A stretch of DNA of 64,000 nt from Rhodocyclales bacterium. GTDB taxonomy: Bacteria; Pseudomonadota; Gammaproteobacteria; Burkholderiales; Rhodocyclaceae. Position 1 is the first letter of the stretch; the number at the start of each line of letters is the position of its first letter. Shown one piece after another: positions 32,305 to 39,440 of the stretch. The notes below the pieces were generated by a model, which saw only the letters and a list, made by a program, of their open reading frames with translations, did not search any database and was not told the origin of the DNA. Position numbers and translations under genes: made by a program. The stretch spans positions 434,001 to 498,000 of the forward strand of contig JACRPA010000002.1 of NCBI GenBank assembly GCA_016214145.1. The letters are read 5' to 3'.

Positions 32305-32937
32305 TTAACTGCCCAACTTTACTGAGGTAGCCTTCTCAGCGGCAACGGCAAGGCGTTCCAGAACTTCCAACTGGCGGGCATGAGTGGCATTTTGCTGCTC
32401 AATAAGCTCGACAGTACGAACTTGTGGAGAACCCTTCTTGTTGAGCTTGCGCATGAAGAAAATCCAGACACCAATGAGCAGCAGCATTGGTCCCCAGCTG
32501 ACCAGGAGATCGCTCCAGGAAAAGGAAGCCTGCTTCGCTTGGGGCTGTTGAACAACCCGCTGCTCAGCAGACACTACGCGAACGGTACTGGAAGCGTAGG
32601 CGGTCCTGGGTTTATCGGCAGCATCACGGACTCGAAAGGAAACTTCTTGCGATGCCGGCACCACAACTCCGAAGAGGGGTTGAGTGACGACATCAATCAG
32701 CTTCTTCTCAGCATTGAAGTACTTAACCTCGACCACGATGTCTTCAACGAGGGACGCAGACATATTCCTGATTGTTCCGATGGTGGTAACCAAAGATGGC
32801 CTATCGCTCTGTGAGTACGTAAGGGACGTATCAATCACGGTGACCTTCTCAGGGTCGAATTGGACGCGCTGTCCGCATGCTGCGTAAAGCGAAAACGACC
32901 AAAGCAACGGCAATATGAGCAGGACTTTCTTGTTCAA
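32305..32937 (-). CDS. Unknown secreted/membrane protein with FxLYD-like domain
   Basis: A 210-residue protein. I place the start at the TTG at 32937 because AGGGAG lies just upstream and a signal sequence (KKVLLILPLLWSFSLYAAC) follows at once; a longer frame has no such support. The periplasmic domain (about 25-125) resembles FxLYD-type beta sandwiches (GTIRNMSASLVEDIVVEVKY). A membrane helix (MLLLIGVWIFFM) and a short coiled tail with Gln- and Glu-rich heptads end it. No function assigned. Confidence 0.6.
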   Translation of the reverse strand: MNKKVLLILPLLWSFSLYAACGQRVQFDPEKVTVIDTSLTYSQSDRPSLVTTIGTIRNMSASLVEDIVVEVKYFNAEKKLIDVVTQPLFGVVVPASQEVSFRVRDAADKPRTAYASSTVRVVSAEQRVVQQPQAKQASFSWSDLLVSWGPMLLLIGVWIFFMRKLNKKGSPQVRTVELIEQQNATHARQLEVLERLAVAAEKATSVKLGS

Positions 32938-33096
32938 TCTGTTTCTCCCTATATCGGCAAGGACGGCTGGTTCTTGCGCTGAGCGTTGCGATTCATCCCC
33001 GCAGTGCGTGCGGCGCGGATTTGGCGTGCTGCGGGGACCGACTTCACGACGGTATTCGACCCCCAAGGTCTGGAATGCAGCAATCGACCGGCACGT

Positions 33097-33552
33097 TCAA
33101 CTCAAGTTCGCAGCATTGCTCGCAGCGATTTCACGAATGTGGCTCCCCGTCCTCTGGTAAAAAACCAGACCGACCAGGCTGAAATAACAAAAGCTGTAAA
33201 TGTTCGATTCGGATGGAAATTCAAAGTAAATACCAAGCACGATAAACAGGGGCAAAGTGGCGGCGATTACACGGATAACCGTCACCCATCCCACAGCCAG
33301 GTAACGCTGAATAAAGAAAGCGCCGTCGTTCCCCCTGTTTAATCGATAGAGATAGACAGTCCCAAAAATAGTAAGAAAAACGCTGAACACCATGTTCGCG
33401 TAGTCCCAATGATTGAGCGCTTCCGTCGATGGGATATACGAGACGAGGTCAACTATCAGCAAGTAGACAATAAAGTAAGGCAGGACTTCTCTCTCTGTCA
33501 GAGGTGCTACCTTAAGCTTCGACTTTAATTCCTGTATGCGCCAGAAGTACAT
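33097..33552 (-). CDS. Unknown small membrane protein
   Basis: A 151-residue protein with about four membrane helices (YFIVYLLIVDLVSYI; MVFSVFLTIFGTVYLY; WVTVIRVIAATLPLFIVL; FCYFSLVGLVFY). I do not recognise a family. The ATG at 33552 has GGAG nine bases upstream. Just before it lies the attC-like element 33582-33660, which makes this gene a possible last cassette of the array. AT-rich compared with the flanking chromosome. Confidence 0.55.
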   Translation of the reverse strand: MYFWRIQELKSKLKVAPLTEREVLPYFIVYLLIVDLVSYIPSTEALNHWDYANMVFSVFLTIFGTVYLYRLNRGNDGAFFIQRYLAVGWVTVIRVIAATLPLFIVLGIYFEFPSESNIYSFCYFSLVGLVFYQRTGSHIREIAASNAANLS

Positions 33553-33581
33553 TGCGAGGTTCTCCTGCAATCCAACAGTTA

Positions 33582-33660
33582 GCAAACGGACGCCATAATG
33601 CCATTGTATTTGCTTGACATGCAAGCGCTTCTCCGATGCCTGTCTGTCCGTTCGATAACC
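33582..33660. other. attC-like element at left end of cassette array
   Basis: An imperfect palindrome, AAACGGACGCCATAATGCC to CCTGTCTGTCCGTTCGAT, ending CGTTCGATAACC. It is about three quarters identical to the element at 37949-38033, so the array is bracketed by related elements in the same orientation. Confidence 0.5.
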
Positions 33661-33712
33661 CCATATTTCCGCTGCGGCCGGCTACCCGACCTTCCCCGCA
33701 ACATCCCCGGGC

Positions 33713-33761
33713 AAAAGTCAGCCTTTGCGGTACGGCGCCGTACCGCAGAGACTGACTTTTT
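33713..33761. repeat. AAAAGTCAGCC palindromic repeat (full copy)
   Basis: AAAAGTCAGCCTTTGCGGTA, a CGGCGCCG centre and TACCGCAGAGACTGACTTTT form an almost perfect 49-bp palindrome. It is the best full-length copy of the family also at 23452. The remaining bases between 33662 and 33862 show nothing else I can identify. Confidence 0.9.
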
Positions 33762-33862
33762 CCGCTTATACGACAATCGTCATGTACTCGGCTTCAAATA
33801 GCACAACCACGTCCGTTACCCATGTCTCCAGATTTTTTTACCTATCTCCCCGACCGGTCAAA

Positions 33863-34519
33863 CTACTTGAGCTCATAGTCACGGCCAAAGTAGTTTGATT
33901 TGAACAGTTGAAATTTGGCTTTGGAGATATCGAGCTCGGGCACTTTCTTTTTGTGTTCCGCCAAGTACCCATTGAAGCCCTCGCTGTCCTCAAGGTAGTA
34001 GCGCCAAAGGCTTGGCTCTTTGTAGCAGTCAATATAGAAGTGGCCTATGTAAACAACCTCTCCTTCGCCAACACTGAATGTCCCTCCATCGGGAACACCA
34101 TCCTTGAATAGGCGATCTCGACCAACTTTAGCAACTCCAACATCCGTCATTGATCTTGCTGCTTTGATGTGGAGCTTGCTTAATGCGTATTGCCCTGGCT
34201 CGACTAAAAAAGCATAGTCGTCGAATCTGGGTTTAGTCATCAGCAATGGGGCATCGTCAAGTAACAGATCAGTTCCCTCATCGTCAATTGAACGCTTGGA
34301 GGGAAGATGGTCAAAACCAAGCAATCGAAGTTGGGCATTTTCAAATCCGGCGCACTTCCACTTTCTATCCCAACGGACAGAAAGCAGTACAACACCCTTC
34401 TTTGTTCCGTCCTGGATGTAGTTTTCGCTCGTAAGCGGCGCGCTTTGCGCGATGACATTAACACTTGTCAGAAGGAAACTTAGCGCAGCAATGGCTCTGA
34501 GTATAGGTTTAAGCAGCAT
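33863..34519 (-). CDS. Unknown secreted protein, cassette-type gene
   Basis: A 218-residue protein with a signal peptide (ILRAIAALSFLLTSVNVIAQ). The mature part holds two Cys residues (WKCAGFEN; YIDCYKEPS) and blocks such as GEVVYIGHFYIDCY, recalling small envelope lipoprotein-like beta domains, without a firm match. It is clearly AT-richer than the flanking genes. Its start lies just before an attC-like hairpin at 34530-34595, the layout of an integron cassette. Confidence 0.6.
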   Translation of the reverse strand: MLLKPILRAIAALSFLLTSVNVIAQSAPLTSENYIQDGTKKGVVLLSVRWDRKWKCAGFENAQLRLLGFDHLPSKRSIDDEGTDLLLDDAPLLMTKPRFDDYAFLVEPGQYALSKLHIKAARSMTDVGVAKVGRDRLFKDGVPDGGTFSVGEGEVVYIGHFYIDCYKEPSLWRYYLEDSEGFNGYLAEHKKKVPELDISKAKFQLFKSNYFGRDYELK

Positions 34520-34529
34520 AGGAAAGTGG

Positions 34530-34595
34530 CAATGTGGCTAATGTTGGACATGAGGGACCGCCGATAGGCGGTCCCTCTCGATGGATGGATTGGGC
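34530..34595. other. Degenerate attC-like hairpin
   Basis: GAGGGACCGCC-GATA-GGCGGTCCCTC is a perfect 11-bp stem with a four-base loop. It is followed by ATGGATGGATTGGGC, which resembles the GATGGGTTGGGC end of the attC at 36496-36566 with GTTGGGC changed to ATTGGGC. It lies between two minus-strand genes. Confidence 0.5.
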
Positions 34596-34601
34596 CTCAG
34601 T

Positions 34602-35219
34602 TCATTGAGTGACACGAATATCCGCCTTGACGGTGAAAGTGTGCGCACCCGGTGGCGAGGCAAAGGTTGCCTCTTTGGTTTGCTCTAGGATGCACTCTGC
34701 TACTGAACCCTCAGGCTGAATAATGGCCATGTCGAGTTTGCCGGTGGGGCCGACGACAATAAAGAAGGTGAGACTCCCACGAAAAGGTTTACTTGGAGGT
34801 AAGCAGGTACGGAGAACCTCACCCTGTCGAAGATATTGCTGCAGAGCTTTCTGCTCGAAATCTTTCCCGTCTGTAGTTTCCGTATCTGTCGCATTTTGTG
34901 CGGACAACTCAGCCAGTAACTTAGTAGGAGTGAGCTTGTAAAAGCGTGCGGACTTGTCTTCTCGCCACTCGAATTTAAAAAGAGGTTGTGCCTCTGTAGA
35001 CGCTTCACCTTGTGCTGCTGGCCTTAAAACGACACGATCGGGTTCCGACAAGTCAAAGACAACCGGAAGCCCTGGATTAACGCCAGCTACGACGGTCAAC
35101 CGCCTACCAGGAGGTAACGTCGGTGGAGTTCCGTAAAAGCTGATGTCGAAGCCAGCACCTTCAGCCAAGGAACTGGCTACGGTAATTGCGAAAAGAACAA
35201 CTGTAGATCGTAAGCGCAT
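34602..35219 (-). CDS. Secreted protein with TonB-C-like domain, cassette-type gene
   Basis: A 205-residue protein with a signal peptide (STVVLFAITVASSLAEGAG). The C-terminal ~80 residues (FIVVGPTGKLDMAIIQP, EQTKEATFASPP) resemble the TonB C-terminal-type fold, in which a strand, GKL turn and FxxPP end recur; similarity is weak. One Cys pair (RTCLPPSK; AECILEQ) may form a disulfide. The ATG at 35219 lies 8 bp from the attC core at 35228. Its function as a cassette product is unknown. Confidence 0.6.
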   Translation of the reverse strand: MRLRSTVVLFAITVASSLAEGAGFDISFYGTPPTLPPGRRLTVVAGVNPGLPVVFDLSEPDRVVLRPAAQGEASTEAQPLFKFEWREDKSARFYKLTPTKLLAELSAQNATDTETTDGKDFEQKALQQYLRQGEVLRTCLPPSKPFRGSLTFFIVVGPTGKLDMAIIQPEGSVAECILEQTKEATFASPPGAHTFTVKADIRVTQ

Positions 35220-35227
35220 CTTATGAG

Positions 35228-35312
35228 GCCCAACGTTCAAGGTCAGAGGCGGGATGCAAGCGCAGCTTGCAGACCGTCCCCTGGAACGCAGTGTTGAACG
35301 CAGTCGTTGGGC
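35228..35312. other. attC site (integron cassette recombination site)
   Basis: The element begins GCCCAAC (35228-35234) and ends GTTGGGC (35306-35312), the RYYYAAC/GTTRRRY pair of attC sites. The interior folds as an imperfect hairpin (GGGATGCAAGCGCAGCTTGC). It separates two small minus-strand genes. Confidence 0.75.
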
Positions 35313-35313
35313 T

Positions 35314-35823
35314 TCACTTGGCCTCCACGACAACGTTCGTGAAACCAGAGAGCCATGCTTTGCGCTGCTCGTCACTGGGTGCGGTGCGAGACATGTGAAC
35401 CTCTATGCAATGTCCTTTCCCCGTGCCGGAAAGCGCAAACGCTTTTAGCTGCTCCAGCCCCTCCACCTTGAAGCTGAAAACCAAGACGTACGCGTTTTCA
35501 CCCGCTTTGACGAAACGCACCGTGTCTAAAGGCGGCGTGAAGCGAGAAAGCACCCCACCCGCTAACCAACTTGCACACTGCATGGGAGAAATTTCTAAGG
35601 GTACCACCGGCACCAGCATCGAAGCCGTCAGTGTGCCCTTGGTGCCCATAAGGCGAGACGCGGGTTGCGCTGATGCATTAGGGTGCTGTCCGAATTCAAT
35701 AGGTTCGACATCTGGTACTCGGACAACAACAGACGGCGAATCGAGGTGAATCTCCAAGCCCTGGGCAGCAGTGCCGAACGGCACAGACAGTATTAACAAG
35801 AACAAGTAGGCGGTCAGTTTCAT
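35314..35823 (-). CDS. Unknown secreted protein, cassette-type gene
   Basis: A 169-residue protein with a clear signal peptide (LTAYLFLLILSVPFGTAAQG). No family recognised. The mature domain has two Cys residues (SPMQCASWL; GKGHCIEVH) and a hydrophobic core strand AYVLVFSFKVEG. It sits between two attC sites, its stop two bases after the GTTGGGC of one and its start 18 bp from the next, so it is a complete single-gene cassette. Confidence 0.62.
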   Translation of the reverse strand: MKLTAYLFLLILSVPFGTAAQGLEIHLDSPSVVVRVPDVEPIEFGQHPNASAQPASRLMGTKGTLTASMLVPVVPLEISPMQCASWLAGGVLSRFTPPLDTVRFVKAGENAYVLVFSFKVEGLEQLKAFALSGTGKGHCIEVHMSRTAPSDEQRKAWLSGFTNVVVEAK

Positions 35824-35840
35824 ATAAGGTTCTTTGGTGA

Positions 35841-35968
35841 GGCCAACGAAGGTGTAGAAAAACTACCTGTGCGGTCGTGAAGTATGTATTTCGTTGATCA
35901 CTCAACCCCTCCCGAGCATCCGATCGCCGTTTATAGGCCGATTTATGAGGTCGACCGCAGGGTTGGGC
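35841..35968. other. attC site, long form
   Basis: A 128-bp element that starts GGCCAAC and ends GTTGGGC (35962-35968). Its interior has the inverted words GTGTAGAAAAACTACC. Most of it is repeated at 36334-36450, so two neighbouring cassettes share a long attC type. Confidence 0.7.
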
Positions 35969-35976
35969 GTCGGTTG

Positions 35977-36330
35977 TTACTCAGCATTGTGGTCGCCTGA
36001 GGCGGGAGAATGAGAGTAACCACAGCGAGGGCAAACCTCGACATCCAGTAACCAAGAAAGCCAAGCACCATGACTCTGCTTGGACAAGGCATACCAAGCT
36101 AGGCTAAGGCTACACGAGGGGCAACGGACAGAAAGAGCAAAGCCGGCCAAGGCCAGAAAGCCAAAAGCGATGGTAGCAAGGGTGACCGCAGCGCGCTCGG
36201 TTCCGGCCAGCCTAGCTATGGTATCGGGCGCGAACATTCCAACGAGGAGAACACACAAAGCAACTGCACCGAGCTGAAATTTCCAGCGTTGAGCTGCAAT
36301 AAGCGGAACGGATTGCGTGGGTAAGTTCAT
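35977..36330 (-). CDS. Membrane protein with zinc-ribbon-like CPxC pairs, cassette-type gene
   Basis: A 117-residue protein. Two membrane helices (about residues 19-37 and 49-66) are followed by a cytoplasmic tail with two cysteine pairs, RCPSCSLSL and VCPRCGYSH, which could bind one zinc ion. The ATG at 36330 is four bases from the attC core GCCCAAC at 36334. The stop is eight bases from the preceding attC. I know no function; proteins of this shape recur among environmental cassettes. Confidence 0.65.
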   Translation of the reverse strand: MNLPTQSVPLIAAQRWKFQLGAVALCVLLVGMFAPDTIARLAGTERAAVTLATIAFGFLALAGFALSVRCPSCSLSLAWYALSKQSHGAWLSWLLDVEVCPRCGYSHSPASGDHNAE

Positions 36331-36333
36331 GAC

Positions 36334-36450
36334 GCCCAACGAGGGTGTAGGAAAACTACCTGAGGGGTCGTTGAGTACGATTTACGGGGGTCACTCAACC
36401 CCTCCTGAGCATCCGATCGTCGCGTATGGGCCGTTTTATGAGGTCGGCTT
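36334..36450. other. attC site, long form, apparently truncated
   Basis: It begins GCCCAACGAGGGTGTAGGAA and matches 35841-35960 closely (same GAAAACTACCTG and ACTCAACCCCTC words) until GAGGTCGGC, but lacks the GTTGGGC end. The next ~45 bp to 36496 contain no recognisable gene. It may be a damaged site or a join between two cassettes. Confidence 0.55.
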
Positions 36451-36495
36451 TCTTGAGTGCCCATCTGGTTTTTCTCCGTTTGAGTTTTTCTACAG

Positions 36496-36566
36496 CTTCA
36501 ACGTCTGAAATCACAGGCGCTGCGCGGCTTCATCGCGCAGCGTCCGTGTTGATGGATGGGTTGGGC
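36496..36566. other. attC site
   Basis: Ends GATGGGTTGGGC (GTTGGGC at 36560-36566). The core hairpin GGCGCTGCGCGGCTTCATCG with CGCAGCGTCC is nearly the same as in the attC at 36935. The left inverse core is degenerate (CTTCAAC). Confidence 0.62.
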
Positions 36567-36580
36567 ATCATGAGACCCAC

Positions 36581-36931
36581 TCAGTTGCCCCCCGGATTTG
36601 ATAGCACCGCGCCATAACCGACGATGGTTGCTCCTTCGCGAACAGTGAAGGTGGCGCCAGCCTGCACACCGTCGTAGATGGGATTCGGGTAGTACATGAG
36701 AGCCAGCTCAACCTCTGCGGTTTCACCCGGATTAAGTTTCTCGGGGACGCCAACGAAGGCAACGCCGATGTAGGTTTCGACCAGCGTACGGCCATCCACG
36801 ACCACCGAGCGCTGGGTTACCGGCCCCAGGACGATGTGAGGCCGATACTGGCCAGATGTCATGTACTTCGGCGCACTCGTCTCAGGAAGGAGAGTTACTT
36901 TGGCTCGGACTGCGGGAACGGCGCTCTTCAT
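36581..36931 (-). CDS. EF-Tu C-terminal-like small protein, cassette-type gene
   Basis: A 116-residue protein. YRPHIVLGPV in the first half, then EVELALMYYPNPIYDGVQAG and TFTVREGATIVGYGAVL, closely recalls the third (C-terminal) beta-barrel domain of EF-Tu, where FTIREGGRTVGAG closes the domain. No GTPase domain is present. The ATG at 36931 is 4 bp from the attC at 36935; a TTG further upstream lies inside the attC and is unlikely. The stop lies 15 bp from the preceding attC. Such stand-alone domains have no settled function. Confidence 0.65.
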   Translation of the reverse strand: MKSAVPAVRAKVTLLPETSAPKYMTSGQYRPHIVLGPVTQRSVVVDGRTLVETYIGVAFVGVPEKLNPGETAEVELALMYYPNPIYDGVQAGATFTVREGATIVGYGAVLSNPGGN

Positions 36932-36934
36932 GAT

Positions 36935-37021
36935 GCCCAACGTAGAGGTGACCGGCGCTGCGCGGCTTTATCGCGCAGCGTCCAGCGACCGGAGGGAGCG
37001 GGGTCGACCGCCGGGTTGGGC
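36935..37021. other. attC site
   Basis: Begins GCCCAAC (36935-36941) and ends GTTGGGC (37015-37021). The central stem is GGCGCTGCGCGGCTTTATCG with CGCAGCGTCC. It separates the EF-Tu-like cassette from the next gene. Confidence 0.78.
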
Positions 37022-37104
37022 CACATTTGTTCGCCTACGCGCAGCTGAAGAGCGTGGGCTGACAAAGGGAAGACGGCAGGGGCGGCGACGGTGACAGGCA
37101 TGGG

Positions 37105-37452
37105 CTAGAGATTAAGGGCTGCCAATTCGCAGAGCCTACGAACAGCCTCGGCTGAGCCGAAGCGACCGGCGCGTTGGTAAATTTCCAATTGCGCGTCAGC
37201 GTCGGAGCAGACACCGGCAAGGATTTCTTCGGCGACTATACGGTGAGGTTCAATTCGCTTTTCGTATTTTTCAAGGAGCACTCTCTCTTCTTCGTCGGAC
37301 TCGTGGCCATCCAGGGCGTAGAAGGCATAGTAATCGTGATATTCGGAGCAGAAGTCGGCGAAGCTCATATGGCCTTGCGCACACTGGCGAATCAAGTCGT
37401 CGTGATGACCAAGGGAGTCAATTAAGTGGGCTTCGGACTCGAAGATGACCAT
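37105..37452 (-). CDS. Unknown acidic protein, cassette-type gene
   Basis: A 115-residue soluble protein, mostly helical and acidic (HESDEEERVLLEKYEKRIEP). The N terminus (MVIFESEAHLIDSLGHHDDL) and aromatic block EYHDYYAFYALD are distinctive, but I recognise no family. It starts 11 bp from the attC at 37463. About 80 bp between its stop and the attC at 37021 hold no gene. Confidence 0.6.
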   Translation of the reverse strand: MVIFESEAHLIDSLGHHDDLIRQCAQGHMSFADFCSEYHDYYAFYALDGHESDEEERVLLEKYEKRIEPHRIVAEEILAGVCSDADAQLEIYQRAGRFGSAEAVRRLCELAALNL

Positions 37453-37462
37453 TGCCTATGGG

Positions 37463-37540
37463 GCCCAACGTTTGAGTTCACCGGAATGCGGAGGCCGCCG
37501 AAGGCGGCTGTAGCATTTCCGGTGCAACGAAGGGTTAGGC
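37463..37540. other. attC site, best example in the array
   Basis: Begins GCCCAAC (37463-37469), ends GTTAGGC (37534-37540). Arms CACCGGAATGC and GCATTTCCGGTG pair perfectly except for one unpaired A, the extrahelical base typical of attC; the loop is a GCCGCC-GAA-GGCGGC stem. The complementary TAA in GTTAGGC is the stop codon of the neighbouring minus-strand gene. Confidence 0.85.
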
Positions 37541-37897
37541 GGATGGTTCACTGCTCGCTCGCATGGTGAATGCGAAATCATGGCTGGCGATGCCTTGGCC
37601 CGCAACCTCCAAGCACGAGGCAAAGCCTCTCTCGAACCACAAGATTGCACAAGCTCCATTCGCCAGCGCTGGGCTTTCGATTTCCGCGCCCTCAAGCGGC
37701 AGGCCAGCAGCCAGGAACGGCGCCGTGGGAGCGACTGCCGGAGTGCCGGGTGGCAAGACGAGTGTGGTGTAGCTCCCTGCACCAGTGAACTCGCGCGATG
37801 CTGGACGAGCCGCTTGGACTTGCGCGTGCACGTCTGAACGAGCCGCCAGACGCGAAAGAAGGGCGAGCGCGGCCTCTTCGAGCGAGGTGAACTCCAT
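37535..37897 (-). CDS. Unknown small protein, cassette-type gene
   Basis: A 120-residue protein of unknown family. It is Ala-rich at the N terminus (LEEAALALLSRLAARSD), with a middle YTTLVLPPGTP and a C-terminal CAILWFERGFASC. The stop codon is formed by the attC sequence at 37534. The start is about 9 bp from a GCCTAAC word at 37906, a likely recombination core, so this is probably the first cassette in transcription order. Confidence 0.55.
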   Translation of the reverse strand: MEFTSLEEAALALLSRLAARSDVHAQVQAARPASREFTGAGSYTTLVLPPGTPAVAPTAPFLAAGLPLEGAEIESPALANGACAILWFERGFASCLEVAGQGIASHDFAFTMRASSEPSA

Positions 37898-37905
37898 CTC
37901 ATACG

Positions 37906-38033
37906 CCTAACAGGTAGTAAACGGGTGCATACGCCCGGATCATTTTTATTGAACAGGACGTCATAATGCCATCGTATTTACTTGATAGGCAAGGGCTTCA
38001 TATGGCGCCTGTCCGTTCAATAACCCCGATTTT
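37906..38033. other. Right boundary of cassette array with attC-like element
   Basis: GCCTAAC at about 37906 is a core-like word. At 37949-38033 comes a palindrome (ATTGAACAGGACGTCATAAT pairing with CGCCTGTCCGTTCAAT) that resembles 33582-33660. Between 37898 and 38199 I find no gene, no integrase and no clear attI or Pc promoter; the remainder to 38171 shows nothing recognisable. Confidence 0.5.
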
Positions 38034-38171
38034 CCGGGGCCCTTGGCATCTCCGCTCCAAATGCTCTACCCGAGGGCTAAAAGGAATGCAAAGCAGTCAT
38101 TGCTAGTCAGCCAATTCAGAAATATTTTCATCCGCTTCAGCCGATTTCCGGCCGGCAGCGAGACGAAAGGT

Positions 38172-38203
38172 AAAAGTCAGTCCCCGCAGTACGGCGCCGT
38201 CAG
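38172..38203. repeat. AAAAGTCAGTCCCC repeat, half copy
   Basis: AAAAGTCAGTCCCCGCAGTA followed by CGGCGCCGT is the left half of the family seen complete at 33713. Its inner end meets the stop codon of the methionine synthase gene (TGA at 38200-38202). Confidence 0.78.
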
Positions 38204-39234
38204 GACCATCCCAGCTCGCCACGCACGATTGCGGCACCCGCCGCCAGCGCGTTGAGCTTCCCGCGCGCAACGGCGCGCGGCAGCGGCACCATGCCGCAGT
38301 TGGTGCAGCCGATCAGGCGGTGCGGCTTCACCCACTGCAGGGCGCGGCGCAGGGTGGCGGCCACCTCTTCCGGCGTCTCGATGCGGTTCGTCGCCACGTC
38401 GATGGCGCCGACCATCACTTCCTTGCCGTCGAGCAGGCCGATCAGTTCCATCGGCACGTGGGAGTTCTGGCATTCGAGGCTGACCTGGTGGATGCGGCTC
38501 TCGGCGAGCAGCGGGAAGGTCTGCTCGTACTGCCGCCATTCGGCGCCGAGCCCGGCCTTCCACTTGATGTTGGCCTCGATGCCGTAGCCGTAGCAGATGT
38601 GCACGGCGGTCTTGCAGGGCAGCCCCTCGGCGGCGCGCTCCAGCGTCTTCACGCCCCAGTCGCGGACCTCGTCGAAGAAGACATTGAAGGCGGGCTCGTC
38701 GAACTGGACGATGTCGACGCCGGCCTCGGCCAGCTCGTGCGCTTCGCGGTTGAGGATTTCGGCGAAGGCCCACGCCAGCTTTTCGCGGCTGCCGCCGTAG
38801 TGGGCGTCGTAGAGCGTGTCGATCATGGTCATCGGGCCCGGCAGGGTGAACTTGATCGGCTTGTCCGTCAGCAGCCGCAGGCGCCGCGCATCGTCGACGA
38901 AGACCGGGCGCTTGCGCGAGACGGCGCCGACGACCATCGGCACCTCGGCATCGTAGCGGTCGCGGATGCGCATGGTCTTGCGGTTGGCGAAGTCGACGCC
39001 GTCGAGATGCTCGATGAAGGTCGTCACGAAATGCTGGCGCGTCTGCTCGCCATCGCCGATGGTGCCGATGCCGGCGCGCAATTGGTCGTCGACGGCCAGG
39101 CGCATGGCGTCGAGCTTGGCCTGCTCGAGGGTCTCTCCGGAAAGCTGCCAGGGCGCCCACAGTTTCTCGGGCTGGGCCAGCCAGGCCGGCTTGGGCAGGC
39201 TGCCGGCGATGGCGGTGGTGATGGGTTGGGGCAT
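38200..39234 (-). CDS. Methionine synthase, core-MetE type
   Basis: A 344-residue protein equal to the C-terminal catalytic barrel of cobalamin-independent methionine synthase, without the N-terminal domain of full MetE. Zinc ligands are visible: His and Cys in AVHICYGYG, Glu in SLECQNSH, Cys in GCTNCGMVPLP. Core-MetE proteins transfer a methyl group to homocysteine, several of them from a non-canonical donor. The ATG at 39234 has GAGGAG upstream; a longer frame upstream reads through a repeat. It stands alone and directly abuts the cassette region. Confidence 0.83.
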   Translation of the reverse strand: MPQPITTAIAGSLPKPAWLAQPEKLWAPWQLSGETLEQAKLDAMRLAVDDQLRAGIGTIGDGEQTRQHFVTTFIEHLDGVDFANRKTMRIRDRYDAEVPMVVGAVSRKRPVFVDDARRLRLLTDKPIKFTLPGPMTMIDTLYDAHYGGSREKLAWAFAEILNREAHELAEAGVDIVQFDEPAFNVFFDEVRDWGVKTLERAAEGLPCKTAVHICYGYGIEANIKWKAGLGAEWRQYEQTFPLLAESRIHQVSLECQNSHVPMELIGLLDGKEVMVGAIDVATNRIETPEEVAATLRRALQWVKPHRLIGCTNCGMVPLPRAVARGKLNALAAGAAIVRGELGWS

Positions 39235-39377
39235 GTCGATTCTCCTCGTCGGGGTGATGGGCACAGGGGCGGTCTGCGCCGCCCTGTCGAGCAGTTTGCC
39301 AGAACCGCGGCGATCGAGCGGGCCAGTTGGCGCTGCGCCCCGCAGGAAGTACCCTTGGGGTGCGCCCCGCGGCGAAT

Positions 39378-39406
39378 ATCGCGGCCGGGAGGCCGCTCCC
39401 ACAATG
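39378..39406. repeat. GCGGCCGGGAGGCCGCTCCCA repeat
   Basis: A short inverted repeat (TATCGCGGCCGGGAGGCCGC followed by TCCCACA) in the 206-bp gap between the methionine synthase gene and the end of the autotransporter gene. A second G/C palindrome (GCGCCCCGC...GCGCCCCGCGG) lies at 39335-39373. No gene is seen in this gap. Confidence 0.65.
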
Positions 39407-39440
39407 TCTGATGAAGGGTGTCGCTAATCAGGCATCGCTG

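Noticed and set aside
32305-32325. An attC core (GCCCAAC near 32313)
   Set aside because: No matching GTTRRRY end or hairpin at a suitable distance.
23442-38199. A transposon or prophage carrying the ynb block and cassettes
   Set aside because: No transposase, integrase or phage gene was found, and no terminal inverted repeats around the whole region.
38320-39411. A 363-codon plus-strand frame
   Set aside because: Antisense to the methionine synthase gene, which has all zinc ligands; the shadow shows no motif.
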